NCBI GenBank assembly: GCA_947306175.1
Contig: CAMZFV010000007.1
Location: 35,155-99,154 of the forward strand
Length of the DNA stretch: 64,000 nt
DNA from: an uncultured Prevotellaceae bacterium
GTDB taxonomy: Bacteria > Bacteroidota > Bacteroidia > Bacteroidales > Muribaculaceae
Direction: 5' to 3'
Below, in pieces: positions 42,485 through 52,018 of this stretch. Made by a program: the position numbers and the translations under genes. A model generated the notes under the pieces. The model saw only the letters and a list, made by a program, of their open reading frames with translations, did no database searches and was not told where the DNA came from. Positions within the stretch are counted from its first letter, which is position 1, and each line of letters opens with the position of its first letter.

Positions 42485-43289
42485 AGATCTCAATTTTATG
42501 GACATGATTCACCAAGTGGTCAAGGTCTGGCAACTGCATGTAATCACCGTAAAGACGCTGTAACACACGATGGCTATTGGCAGGAACTGACAATTCTTTG
42601 CCCTCAAAAACATGTTTTGTCGGTGGGAACAAATCGGCCTCGTCATGCTCGATATGAAGCGGAATTCCATAATCACACATGAAAGTCTTTCCTCCGGTAA
42701 TTCGGGCTATGAGCCGCAAAAATGGAAACGAGATATGCCTATTAAACCATGTTATCACCCGTATCTTGCGCATCGAAGACTTATCGTTGCTTCCAGTTCT
42801 CAAAATCTTAAAACAGTGACCCTGAAGTGGTTCTGACAGCATATGGAGCCACTTGTGAGTCTTGTCAACGGGAAAGATGTCGATGAAAATGCCTCTTTCC
42901 TTAAATACTCTGTCATAATTGCCTTCATCTACAAATGAATGGCGATGCCGCAGTTTGGCAAAGTGATAAAAATAATTCTTGTCGGTGTCATTAGACTGCA
43001 AAGCAATGTGTTTCGGTAATTCATCAGGAAGAATCTTCATGAGTTTCAAGTAATCTTTACGGGATAATCCCACATCCAGATCATCATCCCAAGGGATGAA
43101 ACCATCATGACGAATCGCTCCCAGCAAACTCCCCCAAAACAAGAAATACGGAATATCGTGTTTTGTACAGATTCTATCCAGTTCTGTCACCATCTCAAGC
43201 ATAATCATCTGCTCGCGACGTAACAACGACCCTTCAGGATTAAACCTTGCTTTGAGTTCTTCTTTATTGAAATTACCAACAGCTTGCAT
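42474..43289 (-). CDS. LicD-family phosphotransferase
   Basis: 271 residues. The LicD core is unmistakable: GSLLGAIRHDG followed by FIPWDDDLDV (53-73), in a nucleotidyltransferase fold. An upstream EMVTELDRICTKHDIPYFLFW helix and a downstream IFIDIFPVD segment also fit. LicD enzymes move phosphocholine or similar phospho-groups from a CDP-activated donor to glycans. Next to PEP mutase and a cytidylyltransferase domain, it is the likely transferase of a CMP-activated phosphonate onto the sugar chain (inference from context). 16 bp after the decarboxylase gene; overlaps the next gene. Confidence 0.88.
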   Translation of the reverse strand: MQAVGNFNKEELKARFNPEGSLLRREQMIMLEMVTELDRICTKHDIPYFLFWGSLLGAIRHDGFIPWDDDLDVGLSRKDYLKLMKILPDELPKHIALQSNDTDKNYFYHFAKLRHRHSFVDEGNYDRVFKERGIFIDIFPVDKTHKWLHMLSEPLQGHCFKILRTGSNDKSSMRKIRVITWFNRHISFPFLRLIARITGGKTFMCDYGIPLHIEHDEADLFPPTKHVFEGKELSVPANSHRVLQRLYGDYMQLPDLDHLVNHVHKIEIYDD

Positions 43290-43305
43290 TGAACTACATA
43301 TATTT

Positions 43306-44430
43306 TTATCTTAAGAAATTCATTAACGCTTCTTTGTTCTCAATTGGCGTGGTTGTGGGACGTCCTAAATCGGCACGCGCCCCTTTCCTCACCTTGATTT
43401 CGAAAAACACTGGAGCTGATTTTTGTGCCAAATCATTCAATTCGTTCATCAACTCCGTTTCATTGTCCACGCTAATCACAGTCTTATATCCCATTGCCCT
43501 GGCGATAGATGGGAAATCCACCTGAAAAGCGACCGTGGGTTGACCACCTACCGAATCATGGGCTCCATTATTGAACACGATGTGATAGTAATTTGCAGGC
43601 GATTTTGAACCGATAATCGCCATATTTCCAGTGTGCATAATTGTTGCGCCATCACCATCAAAGCAATACACTTTTTTATCAGGCTTGTTGAGGGCTATAC
43701 CCAGAGCTATCTGTGATGCATGTCCCATCGAGCCGACTGTCAAGAAATCCTGCTGATGTCCTTGATTCATGGCTACACGATACTCAAACAGTTCTCGGCT
43801 TATCATACCCGTAGTGGAAACAATCACATCATTAGGGGATACTGAAGAAGCCATTAACTCAATAGCACGTTCTCGCGATAGTGGCAGCGGGGACTCTTGT
43901 GCAGAATGCAGTTTATATGAATCAAAGGTACCTTTCTTCACAACCAGGGCAAAAGCCTCTCCAGTAGACTTCATATGGTTTACTGCACGTACTATCTGTT
44001 CGGGCAATAATGACTCATTATCAACCATTACCTCATGCTTTATTCCCAAAGTTTCCAACAAAGGCAAGGTCACTAGTCCTTGTTTGCGGTGTTGGGGCTC
44101 ATCTTTAACACCTGGTTCTCCACGCCATCCGATAATTAAAAGAAGCGGAATATGATAGACCAGTTTGTCAGTTAATGACATCAACGGATTTATAGTATTT
44201 CCCAGTCCTGAATTTTGCATATAGACAACAGGGATTCGGCCTGTTGCAAGATGATAGCCAGCCGCCAAACCGACCGCACCACCCTCGTTAGCAGCTATGA
44301 TATGCTGATTAGATGGCAGGTTGTCAGTAATATAAGCACACAAGTTCTTCAATAATGAGTCCGGGACTCCTGAATAGAAATCTATGCCATGGCTTTTAAG
44401 CTCGTCAAAAAAACACTTTGGTGTAATCAT
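43306..44430 (-). CDS. aepY: Phosphonopyruvate decarboxylase
   Basis: Decarboxylates phosphonopyruvate to phosphonoacetaldehyde with ThDP and Mg2+, pulling the unfavourable PEP mutase reaction forward. 374 residues, the family's usual size. N-terminal PYR part: GVPDSLLKNL, the cofactor Glu49 in ANEGGAVGLAAG, and MQNSGLGN. C-terminal PP part: GSMGHASQIALG, then DGDGATIMHTGNMA to NNGAHDSVGGQP, the GDG-NN ThDP motif. It follows the PEP mutase fusion by 13 bp. Confidence 0.93.
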   Translation of the reverse strand: MITPKCFFDELKSHGIDFYSGVPDSLLKNLCAYITDNLPSNQHIIAANEGGAVGLAAGYHLATGRIPVVYMQNSGLGNTINPLMSLTDKLVYHIPLLLIIGWRGEPGVKDEPQHRKQGLVTLPLLETLGIKHEVMVDNESLLPEQIVRAVNHMKSTGEAFALVVKKGTFDSYKLHSAQESPLPLSRERAIELMASSVSPNDVIVSTTGMISRELFEYRVAMNQGHQQDFLTVGSMGHASQIALGIALNKPDKKVYCFDGDGATIMHTGNMAIIGSKSPANYYHIVFNNGAHDSVGGQPTVAFQVDFPSIARAMGYKTVISVDNETELMNELNDLAQKSAPVFFEIKVRKGARADLGRPTTTPIENKEALMNFLR

Positions 44431-44443
44431 GATGATATTACCC

Positions 44444-45754
44444 TTATTTAGTTCCAGGTATTAACTCCAATATTTGCTTAATTGGCATACACAGGTCATT
44501 GGCTTCCAACGAGCGGCCATTTGCCAGAATGCTTTCGGCACATTTAACCATAGCTGGATAAGCGGCTCGTAACAAATGATTAGCATAAATTACAATATTT
44601 ACGCCCCATTCAGCCAACTCGTCTTCAGTTATGTGATTATATGTGGTAGGCACAACAACTAAAGGAGTATTTGGATCTTTCTCACGGAAACGCAGACAGA
44701 ATTCTTTAATGTCTTCGCCAGTGCGATGCTTGCTATGAATCATGATGCCATCAGCACCAGCCTGAACATAGGCCATACAACGCTCCAGTGCATCATCAAC
44801 CGACTTGCCGGCTATCAAACTTTCACAACGAGCGATAATCATGAAGTCTGAGGTTATCTGTGCCTGTTTTCCTGCACGAATCTTTGCAGAGAATCCTTCA
44901 ATGCTATCTTGGGTCTGGATAGCATCGGTTCCAAAGAGGGAATTCTTCTTTAGCCCCACCTTGTCCTCAATAATGATTGCCGAAACGCCAAGACGCTCCA
45001 ACGTTCTAACCGTAAATACGAAATGCTCAGGCTTTCCGCCAGTGTCGCCATCATAAATTACAGGCTTTGTCGTCACCTCAAGTGCGTCATTCAAGTCATG
45101 TAGTCTAGTCGTCAAATCAACAGCCTCAATATCAGGTTTGCCTTTGCTTGTTGAATCAGTAAGCGAACTAGCCCACATACCATCAAATTCCCGCTTCACA
45201 TTATTGACAGTCACCGATGTGTTCTCTATGATCAAACCCGTCAGTCCATTATGTGATTCACAGATACGAACAATCTTTTTGGCATTAATAAGACGACGCA
45301 ACCGTTTCAATCGCACATCAGGTGTTGTGCCAATCTCTTTGAGGCGTTCATTGAGCATAGTCGAGGAAATACCTTTGGTATATGGAACATCAATCACTTT
45401 GCCTCCCCATTCGGCTAGTTTATCAATCACTTGTTGACGAGTTTTTGCCTGAACACCATCCTTCCAGTCATCACCGTGTACCACAAAATCTGGGCGCACT
45501 TTCTCAAGATTAGGACGATAATCAAGTGTGGGTTGAGGGATAACCTCAGCAACCCCTTTCAAATTGCTTACCACAAGTGAACGTTGCTCATAATTCAGAT
45601 ATGGCAATCGTTTATAACTTGCAATCGCTTCATCAGTCAACACGCCAACAATCACACGACCATACTTTGATGCTTCGTGTAAAATATTAAGGTGTCCTGG
45701 GTGGATAATGTCAGCACTCATGCCAACATATACAATCTTTTCAGTTTTGTCCAT
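44444..45754 (-). CDS. aepX: Cytidylyltransferase - phosphoenolpyruvate mutase fusion
   Basis: 436 residues in two domains. Residues 1-140 are a TagD-like cytidylyltransferase: HPGH (18-21), [16 protein letters not shown] (93-100) and ISSTM (129-133). Residues 150-430 are PEP mutase, with DGDTGG (235-240) and the diagnostic [10 protein letters not shown] (263-272) matching EDKxxxxxNS, which separates it from isocitrate lyase-type relatives. The mutase forms the C-P bond (PEP to phosphonopyruvate). The first domain would activate the finished phosphonate as a CMP ester, a role inferred from fusion and from LicD downstream. Sits between the reductase and decarboxylase genes with 13-20 bp gaps. 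Confidence 0.94.
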   Translation of the reverse strand: MDKTEKIVYVGMSADIIHPGHLNILHEASKYGRVIVGVLTDEAIASYKRLPYLNYEQRSLVVSNLKGVAEVIPQPTLDYRPNLEKVRPDFVVHGDDWKDGVQAKTRQQVIDKLAEWGGKVIDVPYTKGISSTMLNERLKEIGTTPDVRLKRLRRLINAKKIVRICESHNGLTGLIIENTSVTVNNVKREFDGMWASSLTDSTSKGKPDIEAVDLTTRLHDLNDALEVTTKPVIYDGDTGGKPEHFVFTVRTLERLGVSAIIIEDKVGLKKNSLFGTDAIQTQDSIEGFSAKIRAGKQAQITSDFMIIARCESLIAGKSVDDALERCMAYVQAGADGIMIHSKHRTGEDIKEFCLRFREKDPNTPLVVVPTTYNHITEDELAEWGVNIVIYANHLLRAAYPAMVKCAESILANGRSLEANDLCMPIKQILELIPGTK

Positions 45755-45774
45755 ATTATTTTGATTTAATGTCT

Positions 45775-46911
45775 TTATTCTCTAATAGATTTAACAGCCG
45801 ATAGAATCACATCATTATTAATGGCAATCGGTGTATTTTTAGCACGTTCAAGGTTAATACCTTTCGCTACTACTGTGTCGTCAAAATCTCTCATTGAATC
45901 AAATGAAAGACCAAGCTGCGAAATAAATCGTTTCATCGCGAAATACAAATCGTCACCGATACCCATCAAGCTACATAATCGATTCATCTTAGCAATAAAA
46001 TGTTGGTAATCATTCCCTTTATAAAGGGCTGCTTCTCCCTCGACATTATACTTGAAGAAATAAGGGAACGTCAATGCTACTGCATGACCATGAGGATAGC
46101 CGTATTTAGAAGTCAATGTATATGACAAGGCATGTGGTACCGTTGTGCGAGTGATATTGATGGCTCGTCCTGCATAATTCGCACCGATTAACAGGTTAAC
46201 TCTATCCTCGTGCGTAAGCACATCTTTGGATAAAGTCGAATAAATAAGGTCAATCGCCCGTAACGCGTACTCGTCAGACTCGGTCGTTGAATTGATATTC
46301 CAGTAAGCCTCAATGGCTTGAGCTAAAGCATCAAAACCAGTATATGAGGTGAGGTATTTACCATTTTGAAAAGTAAATGGAGGGTATAGGATTACCCTAT
46401 TAGGCAAAATCTCATCGTCACTGATAGAGTGTTTCACGCCATTGATATAACATACTGCAAAATGCGTAGATTCAGCACCAGTTCCTGAGGTTGTCGGAAT
46501 GGCCAACAAAGGAATTGTTTGTTGGGAATAGAATCTTATCAGCTTTGCCATATCCAGAACACTTCCACCGCCCAAACCGATTATCATGTCAGGGTCAATT
46601 TGTTTGAATAAAGCAACACCTCTATCAACATCTTCTTTCTTGGGATTATCAGAAAAATCTTCAAATTCCACCATCTCCGAACCACATCGCATAACGACTT
46701 CCTCAAGCAAGGCTTTAGCCCCACATGATTGATAGGATTTCTTGCCATGTACAACAAATATCTTTGCTTTATTTGATATACATGATGTTAAGGATTCAGC
46801 CATTTTGTCACGCTCAAGACACAGTTCAATGACTTGTTGGCTAGAAGTCTTAACCTCAAGGCAAGAGTCCTTATTTTGTTTTATATCGACAACCGATGCG
46901 CTCATCTGCAT
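45775..46911 (-). CDS. Iron-containing alcohol dehydrogenase, predicted phosphonoacetaldehyde reductase
   Basis: 378 residues of the Fe-ADH family. NAD(P) loop GGGSVLD (114-120), [10 protein letters not shown] (139-148), metal ligands in [13 protein letters not shown] and in the histidine region [22 protein letters not shown]. In phosphonate clusters members of this family reduce phosphonoacetaldehyde to 2-hydroxyethylphosphonate. That reading follows from being directly between galE and aepX-aepY and from the lack of any transaminase. Other aldehyde substrates cannot be excluded by motifs. Confidence 0.85.
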   Translation of the reverse strand: MQMSASVVDIKQNKDSCLEVKTSSQQVIELCLERDKMAESLTSCISNKAKIFVVHGKKSYQSCGAKALLEEVVMRCGSEMVEFEDFSDNPKKEDVDRGVALFKQIDPDMIIGLGGGSVLDMAKLIRFYSQQTIPLLAIPTTSGTGAESTHFAVCYINGVKHSISDDEILPNRVILYPPFTFQNGKYLTSYTGFDALAQAIEAYWNINSTTESDEYALRAIDLIYSTLSKDVLTHEDRVNLLIGANYAGRAINITRTTVPHALSYTLTSKYGYPHGHAVALTFPYFFKYNVEGEAALYKGNDYQHFIAKMNRLCSLMGIGDDLYFAMKRFISQLGLSFDSMRDFDDTVVAKGINLERAKNTPIAINNDVILSAVKSIRE

Positions 46912-46923
46912 TATTGATGATAT

Positions 46924-47958
46924 TTACATGATGCCGCGTTCACGGAGGCGTTTTTGCCAGTTCCATGCGCTGAGCATGGTGTCGTCAAGGGAGATTTCGG
47001 CATGCCAGCCGAGAACTTCGTTGGCGCGCTTGGGATCGGCCCAAATCTGGACGATGTCGCCAGGACGGCGGGGTGCGATTTTGTGAGGCACTTTCACGCC
47101 CGTGGCGCGTTCAAACGAATGCAGCAATTCCAATACTGATGCACCGTTGCCTGTTCCGATGTTGAAGATTTCCAGCGCTTCGTCACTCTTGTCTTCCAGC
47201 ATACGCTCAAGGGCTTTGACGTGCGCTTTGGCGAGGTCAACGACATTGATGAAATCACGGATGCAGGAGCCGTCGCGCGTTGGGTAATCGTCGCCGAAGA
47301 TACTCAACTCCTTGCGCACACCGATGGCGGTCTGAGTGAGATAGGGCACCAAGTTCTGGGGCACGCCATTGGGCAACTCACCAATTTCAGCACTGGGGTG
47401 AGCGCCAATGGGGTTGAAGTATCGCAACAGAATGGCCTTGATGGGGCTACCGCTGCGGATGACATCGGTAATTATGTCCTCACAAATCTGCTTGGTGGCT
47501 CCATAGGGCGAAGTGGCCTTCTTGGTCGGAGCATCCTCGGTAATAGGATTCTTGTCGGGTTCGCCATAGACGGTACACGACGACGAGAACACAAAGCCCT
47601 TCACGCCGAACTCTGGCATAAGTTCCAGCAGGTTGAGCAGAATGTTGAGGTTGTTGCGGTAGTACATGATGGGCTTCTCAATACTCTCGCCAACCGCCTT
47701 GCTGGCAGCAAAGTTGATGATGCCGCTGATGCCGGGATTATCCTCAAAGAGCTTGCGTACCACCGCACGGTCGGTACAGTCGCCCTCGACGAACACGGGA
47801 CGGATGCCTGTGATACGTTCGATACCGTCCAGCACATCGATATTACTGTTGCTCAGGTCGTCGATAATGACCACCTCGTAGCCTGCCTGTTGCAGTTCTA
47901 CTGTCGTATGGGAACCGATAAATCCAGTTCCACCAGTAACTAAAATCTTACCTTTCAT
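46924..47958 (-). CDS. galE: UDP-glucose 4-epimerase
   Basis: Interconverts UDP-glucose/UDP-galactose (or the N-acetyl forms); 344 residues, extended SDR family. TGGTGFIGSHT at the N-terminus, SSSCTVYG, and the catalytic YGATK. Start ATG 47958 (MKGKILVTGG) is used. The in-frame extension to 48045 runs into the flippase gene and looks like non-coding translation. In this operon it probably supplies galactose or GalNAc donor for the exported glycan. Confidence 0.94.
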   Translation of the reverse strand: MKGKILVTGGTGFIGSHTTVELQQAGYEVVIIDDLSNSNIDVLDGIERITGIRPVFVEGDCTDRAVVRKLFEDNPGISGIINFAASKAVGESIEKPIMYYRNNLNILLNLLELMPEFGVKGFVFSSSCTVYGEPDKNPITEDAPTKKATSPYGATKQICEDIITDVIRSGSPIKAILLRYFNPIGAHPSAEIGELPNGVPQNLVPYLTQTAIGVRKELSIFGDDYPTRDGSCIRDFINVVDLAKAHVKALERMLEDKSDEALEIFNIGTGNGASVLELLHSFERATGVKVPHKIAPRRPGDIVQIWADPKRANEVLGWHAEISLDDTMLSAWNWQKRLRERGIM

Positions 47959-47974
47959 CGTTTGATTATTTTTA

Positions 47975-49447
47975 TTATGTTGTTTGATTTGTCTTTTTGT
48001 TTCGGTGAAGTAAAAACTCAACGCATTCCTCAAATATTCTCGCACGCAGCAACTTCATCGATATCATATAGAGTGCCGCAGCGAGAAGTATGCGAGTTAA
48101 CAGCAGGAAGTACATGTTGGTGATGCTCTGTGTCAAGAGATAGGTCACTCCCATCACGACCATTGCGATGATCATGAAGGGCAACAAGTCACGCAACATG
48201 CTCACGAAACTGTACCCGATGAGCCGTTGGGCAAACACTTGCCACATCATCAACCATAAAATATTGATTGCGGCAAAAGCAATGACCATTGCCGTAAAAC
48301 CCAACGAATGACACGCCAGTACCGACGTAAGCATGATGACAATCTGCCCGATGGTCAGCCACATGTAGGTACTGGACTTGCCATAACTGAGGAACAGATT
48401 CTGATATACCGTGTAAAACGGGAGAAAAGCACCACCTATACAGAGGATCTGCAACAACGGTATACTTTCTAACCATTTCTCACCAATCGCCACCTGGATG
48501 AATTGCGGGGCCACCAGTGCGAGTCCAAACATTGCCGGAAATGCTATAAAAGCCGTGAAACGCAACATTTTGCCAAACACCCTGCGCTCTCGTTCATCAT
48601 CGTCATTTATGCGCGTAAATACTGGCTGCGCCACTTGGGCGACGGTACTGGACACCAATTGGTTAGCCATCGTATTCCACTTGTTGGCCTGCGTGTAATT
48701 ACCGACTGCTCCTGCAGGGAACAATCGACCGAAGACGACTGTCAACAGATTGTTGTTGATAGTCGTCAAGACAGCTGTTATCAACACCTTATAACTAAAG
48801 GTGAACATTCGCTTGATTGGTGAAAAGTCCACAGGCAATGAGGGACACCACATGGCACAGGCAAAACGTCCAATTCCAGTAAGCAAGATATAAACAACCT
48901 GTTGAGTAGCAAGACTCCAATAGGAAAAGCCCTTGAAGGCCATGACTACGCCCACAATTCCCGACAACAAGAGCGCCAACAATGACACGATGGCCTTCTC
49001 TTTTACACGCAATTCGCGAGACAGTAATGCCGATGGAGCAATCAGCGATGCGGAAATCGGTATAGACAGGAACACATATCTCGACAACTTGACGAGGCAT
49101 GGCTGATGGTAAAATGAGGCAATCAGTGGGGCACAAAAGAACAAAGTGGCATAAATCGTCAAACTAACGCTCATGTTGAACCAGAATACCGCATTGTAGT
49201 CGTTGTGCTTGATGTCCTTGATATTGATAAGCGCCGTATAGAAACCGCTATCCTGAAGGTTGCCTGCAATGAGCGAGAAGATCAACAACATGCCCACAAT
49301 GCCATACTCTTCAGGCGAGAGTAGTCGGGCTAGAAAGATACCGATAATCAGATTGAGCAGCTGCATACCACCACTGCTCAAGAACCCCCAAAACAACCCA
49401 TGGGCAGTCTTTTCCTTCAAGTTCTGATTATCGACGCCGTTGCTCAT
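47975..49447 (-). CDS. Wzx/WzxC-like polysaccharide flippase
   Basis: 490 residues with about 12-14 membrane helices, MOP/PST superfamily. The N-terminal GLFWGFLSSGGMQLLNLIIGIFLARLLSPEEYGIVGML and the SYWSLATQQ loop are typical of lipid-linked oligosaccharide exporters. It would flip the undecaprenyl-linked repeat unit made by the operon across the inner membrane. It overlaps kdsC by 4 bp at its start and precedes galE by 16 bp. No Wzy or chain-length regulator is in the window. Confidence 0.9.
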   Translation of the reverse strand: MSNGVDNQNLKEKTAHGLFWGFLSSGGMQLLNLIIGIFLARLLSPEEYGIVGMLLIFSLIAGNLQDSGFYTALINIKDIKHNDYNAVFWFNMSVSLTIYATLFFCAPLIASFYHQPCLVKLSRYVFLSIPISASLIAPSALLSRELRVKEKAIVSLLALLLSGIVGVVMAFKGFSYWSLATQQVVYILLTGIGRFACAMWCPSLPVDFSPIKRMFTFSYKVLITAVLTTINNNLLTVVFGRLFPAGAVGNYTQANKWNTMANQLVSSTVAQVAQPVFTRINDDDERERRVFGKMLRFTAFIAFPAMFGLALVAPQFIQVAIGEKWLESIPLLQILCIGGAFLPFYTVYQNLFLSYGKSSTYMWLTIGQIVIMLTSVLACHSLGFTAMVIAFAAINILWLMMWQVFAQRLIGYSFVSMLRDLLPFMIIAMVVMGVTYLLTQSITNMYFLLLTRILLAAALYMISMKLLRARIFEECVEFLLHRNKKTNQTT

Positions 49448-49974
49448 TGCTTTGAAAGAATCATGTCAATCCACTCACGCACGCAGGCGTCACCGCCACG
49501 ACGCTCAAGAACGAGGATACGGGGAATCTTTTTCACCTTTTCACAGGCATCGGCGGGACATGCAGCCCACCCTACTGACGCCAGCAAGTCATAGCAGTTC
49601 ACATCGTCGCCGATATATGCCACATCTTGCATCGTGATGCCCATCTCCTCACAGATTTCGCGAGTAGCAGCCAGTTTGCCACCGTCGCGAGCGCCCTGCT
49701 TGAGGTAGTCCAGCCCCAACTTGCGTGCCCGGTTCTCGTTAATCGCTACATTCTCGCTGGTGACAATGCCCACCTTCACACCCGTGCGTTGGAGCATCTG
49801 CAAGCCCATGCCGTCTCGGGTATTGAATTTCTTGAATTCGGTGCCATCGGTGCCATAGTACATGCCACCGTCGGTAAGTGTTCCGTCAACGTCGGTCAGG
49901 AACAACTTAATCTCATCAGGCGATGGCACCCCATCATTATCGTGACAATTTATTTTAGGTAAAACCTCACTCAT
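49444..49974 (-). CDS. KdsC-like HAD phosphatase
   Basis: 176 residues of the C0-type HAD family: nucleophile motif LTDVDGTLTDG, VTSEN as motif II, and GDDVNCYDLL as the metal motif. KdsC removes the phosphate of KDO-8-phosphate in LPS synthesis; related enzymes act on other nine-carbon sugar phosphates. In this operon it may serve the glycan rather than core LPS; this cannot be decided. The first 20 residues (MSEVLPKINCHDNDG) are an extension before the conserved start. Confidence 0.85.
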   Translation of the reverse strand: MSEVLPKINCHDNDGVPSPDEIKLFLTDVDGTLTDGGMYYGTDGTEFKKFNTRDGMGLQMLQRTGVKVGIVTSENVAINENRARKLGLDYLKQGARDGGKLAATREICEEMGITMQDVAYIGDDVNCYDLLASVGWAACPADACEKVKKIPRILVLERRGGDACVREWIDMILSKQ

Positions 49975-50014
49975 GCTTGTAAAGTCTAAAAAACCAGAAA
50001 CAAGGAATCAAATA

Positions 50015-50962
50015 CTATTTCAGGTACTTCTCTATATTGTAACGAGGCCGGTGCTTGCCCTCGGTGTATATACGGCCTATGTAAGCAGCGATGACACTTA
50101 AGCAAATGAGCACACATCCGCCCACAAACCAGATGGACAACATGAGCGAAGCCCAACCTTGTACACCATTGCCCTTGCACAGTGATACAATCACATAGAT
50201 AAGAATAATCAAACTAATCAACAGGAAAATGATGCCCATGTCGAAGATCAGGCGCAATGGCTTAACACTGAATGAGGTGACACCATCAATGGCAAAAGAC
50301 AGCATCTTGCTCAATGGATACTTGCTCTTGCCCGCCTGACGTTCCAATCGGTCATAATAGACCGAATCGGTTTTATAACCCAACAAGGGCACTAGGCCGC
50401 GCAGAAACAGGTTACGCTCCTCATATTGACACAGGGCATTAACTGCACGCTGGCTCATCAAGCGGAAATCGGCGTGGTTATATACCGATTTCACACCCAT
50501 GTCGGTCATAAACTTATAGAACATCTGTGCCGTTGTGCGCTTGAAGAAAGTATCGGTCGTGCGCTTACGACGCACACCATAAACGATGTCACAACCCTCA
50601 TCATATTTCTTTACCATTTCGGGGATGGCATGGATGTCATCCTGCAGGTCGGCATCAATCGAGACGGTCAAATCGGCATCATCGCGGGCAGTTTCAAGAC
50701 CCGCCATGAGCGCGTTCTGGTGACCCACATTACCAGCCAATTTCAGTCCGCGAACATGAGCACTTGCACCACTATACTCGGCGATAATCAGCCAAGTGCG
50801 GTCACGGGACCCATCGTCCACATAGAGGATGTAACTGCCTTCACCCACCAGGCGCTTGGCGATCATGTCGTCAAGCAGCGCACACAGTTGCTGGTTGGTC
50901 TGTGGCAAGACTTCTTCCTCGTTAAAACAAGGAACTATAATTGCTAAAGTTGAGTTCTCCAT
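50015..50962 (-). CDS. GT2 glycosyltransferase, polyisoprenyl-phosphate type (GtrB/ArnC-like)
   Basis: 315 residues starting at ATG 50962 (MENSTLAIIVPCFNEEEVL). GT2 domain with YVDDGSRDRTW, NVGHQNALMAGLE, and SIDADLQDD as the DxD-type metal site, then two C-terminal membrane helices (about 225-290). This architecture loads a sugar onto polyprenyl phosphate. It is the first gene after the operon promoter. The in-frame extension to 51001 overlaps the -7 box, so the shorter start is correct. The sugar is unknown. Confidence 0.9.
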   Translation of the reverse strand: MENSTLAIIVPCFNEEEVLPQTNQQLCALLDDMIAKRLVGEGSYILYVDDGSRDRTWLIIAEYSGASAHVRGLKLAGNVGHQNALMAGLETARDDADLTVSIDADLQDDIHAIPEMVKKYDEGCDIVYGVRRKRTTDTFFKRTTAQMFYKFMTDMGVKSVYNHADFRLMSQRAVNALCQYEERNLFLRGLVPLLGYKTDSVYYDRLERQAGKSKYPLSKMLSFAIDGVTSFSVKPLRLIFDMGIIFLLISLIILIYVIVSLCKGNGVQGWASLMLSIWFVGGCVLICLSVIAAYIGRIYTEGKHRPRYNIEKYLK

Positions 50963-50998
50963 AAATCTGTAATAGTCCGCATAATCCAGACTAATCGG

Positions 50999-51030
50999 CA
51001 AAGATACATTTTTCTAACGAAATGTGCAAG
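50999..51030 (-). promoter_or_regulatory. Promoter of the phosphonoglycan operon
   Basis: Minus-strand -33-like CTTG (51030-51027), 20-nt spacer, -7 TATCTTTG (51006-50999). All nine genes to 41456 follow with gaps of at most about 41 bp or with overlaps. No internal terminator is seen. Confidence 0.65.
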
Positions 51031-51067
51031 CCATATATTTAATAATGACATTTTACTTGCAATATAC

Positions 51068-51097
51068 CTTGATGCAATGATATTTTTTGTACCTTTG
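51068..51097 (+). promoter_or_regulatory. Promoter of the yicC-gmk-nadD group
   Basis: -33-like CTTG (51068-51071), 18-nt spacer, -7 TACCTTTG (51090-51097), 25 bp before ATG 51123. Divergent from the glycan operon promoter, about 38 bp apart. Confidence 0.6.
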
Positions 51098-51122
51098 CCT
51101 TTTCAAGAAAAACTAATTGACA

Positions 51123-52004
51123 ATGATACTATCCATGACTGGATTTGGCAAGGCAGCCAAGGTATATAACAATAAGAAAATCACTGCCGAAGTCAAGTCT
51201 CTGAACAGCAAACAACTGGATTTTGGGGTACGCACTCCTCAAAACCATCGTGAGATTGAAATGGAACTGCGCAATCTGGTCTCCAAGGCCCTAATGCGTG
51301 GCAAGATTGACCTGTTTGTCTATTGTGAGCCCATCGAGGGCGCGACATCTGGCACGATCAATGTGCCTATGCTACAACAATACAAGGTTCAAATCGAGGA
51401 AATGGCCAGGGAATTAAATCTGCCACAACCCGAAGACTGGTATGCCACCCTATTGCGTATGCCCGACGCCCTGAAGACCGACGCCAAATCGACCGAAGCC
51501 GATGAAGAAGAGCTGAAAATCGTGAAGGACGTGGTCGTTCAAGCCACGGAGCGCTTGATTGAGTTCCGCCGTCAGGAGGGCGCTAGGCTGGCCAAATTCT
51601 TTGAAGAAAAAATTGCCGCCATTCAAGCCTTGCTCAACGAGGTACCGCGCTATGAGGAATCCCGCATCAAGAAAATCAAAGCCCGCATCCTCGACTCACT
51701 AGCCAAAATCAAGGAGGTGGACTATGACAAGAACCGCTTTGAGCAGGAACTCATTTATTATATAGAAAAGCTTGACATTACTGAGGAAAAGATAAGGCTA
51801 CAGAACCACCTGAACTATTTCCTGGAGACAATGAACAGCGAAGAGCCTGGTCAGGGCAAGAAACTGGGCTTCATCAGTCAGGAAATCGGCCGCGAGGTCA
51901 ACACGATGGGCTCCAAGGCCAATCAGGCCGATCTGCAGAACCTGGTGGTACGCATGAAGGATCACCTGGAGCAGATCAAGGAGCAGGTCCTCAACGTGTT
52001 ATAG
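51123..52004 (+). CDS. yicC: YicC-family endoribonuclease
   Basis: 293 residues. The N-terminal MILSMTGFGKA and LNSKQLDFGVRTP are the YicC-N signature, and the C-terminal DUF1732 domain has RFEQELIYYIEKLDITEEKIRL and GKKLGFISQEIGREVNTMGSKA. Family members are reported RNases that act on small or structured RNAs. The first gene of a tight run with gmk (14 bp) and nadD, an arrangement seen in many bacteria. Confidence 0.93.
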   Translation: MILSMTGFGKAAKVYNNKKITAEVKSLNSKQLDFGVRTPQNHREIEMELRNLVSKALMRGKIDLFVYCEPIEGATSGTINVPMLQQYKVQIEEMARELNLPQPEDWYATLLRMPDALKTDAKSTEADEEELKIVKDVVVQATERLIEFRRQEGARLAKFFEEKIAAIQALLNEVPRYEESRIKKIKARILDSLAKIKEVDYDKNRFEQELIYYIEKLDITEEKIRLQNHLNYFLETMNSEEPGQGKKLGFISQEIGREVNTMGSKANQADLQNLVVRMKDHLEQIKEQVLNVL

Positions 52005-52018
52005 TATAGTTTTAAAAG

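Noticed and set aside
44444..45754. The isocitrate lyase/methylisocitrate lyase fold as an alternative for the PEP mutase domain
   Set aside because: [10 protein letters not shown] fits the PEP mutase signature EDKxxxxxNS, and a phosphonopyruvate decarboxylase gene follows directly.
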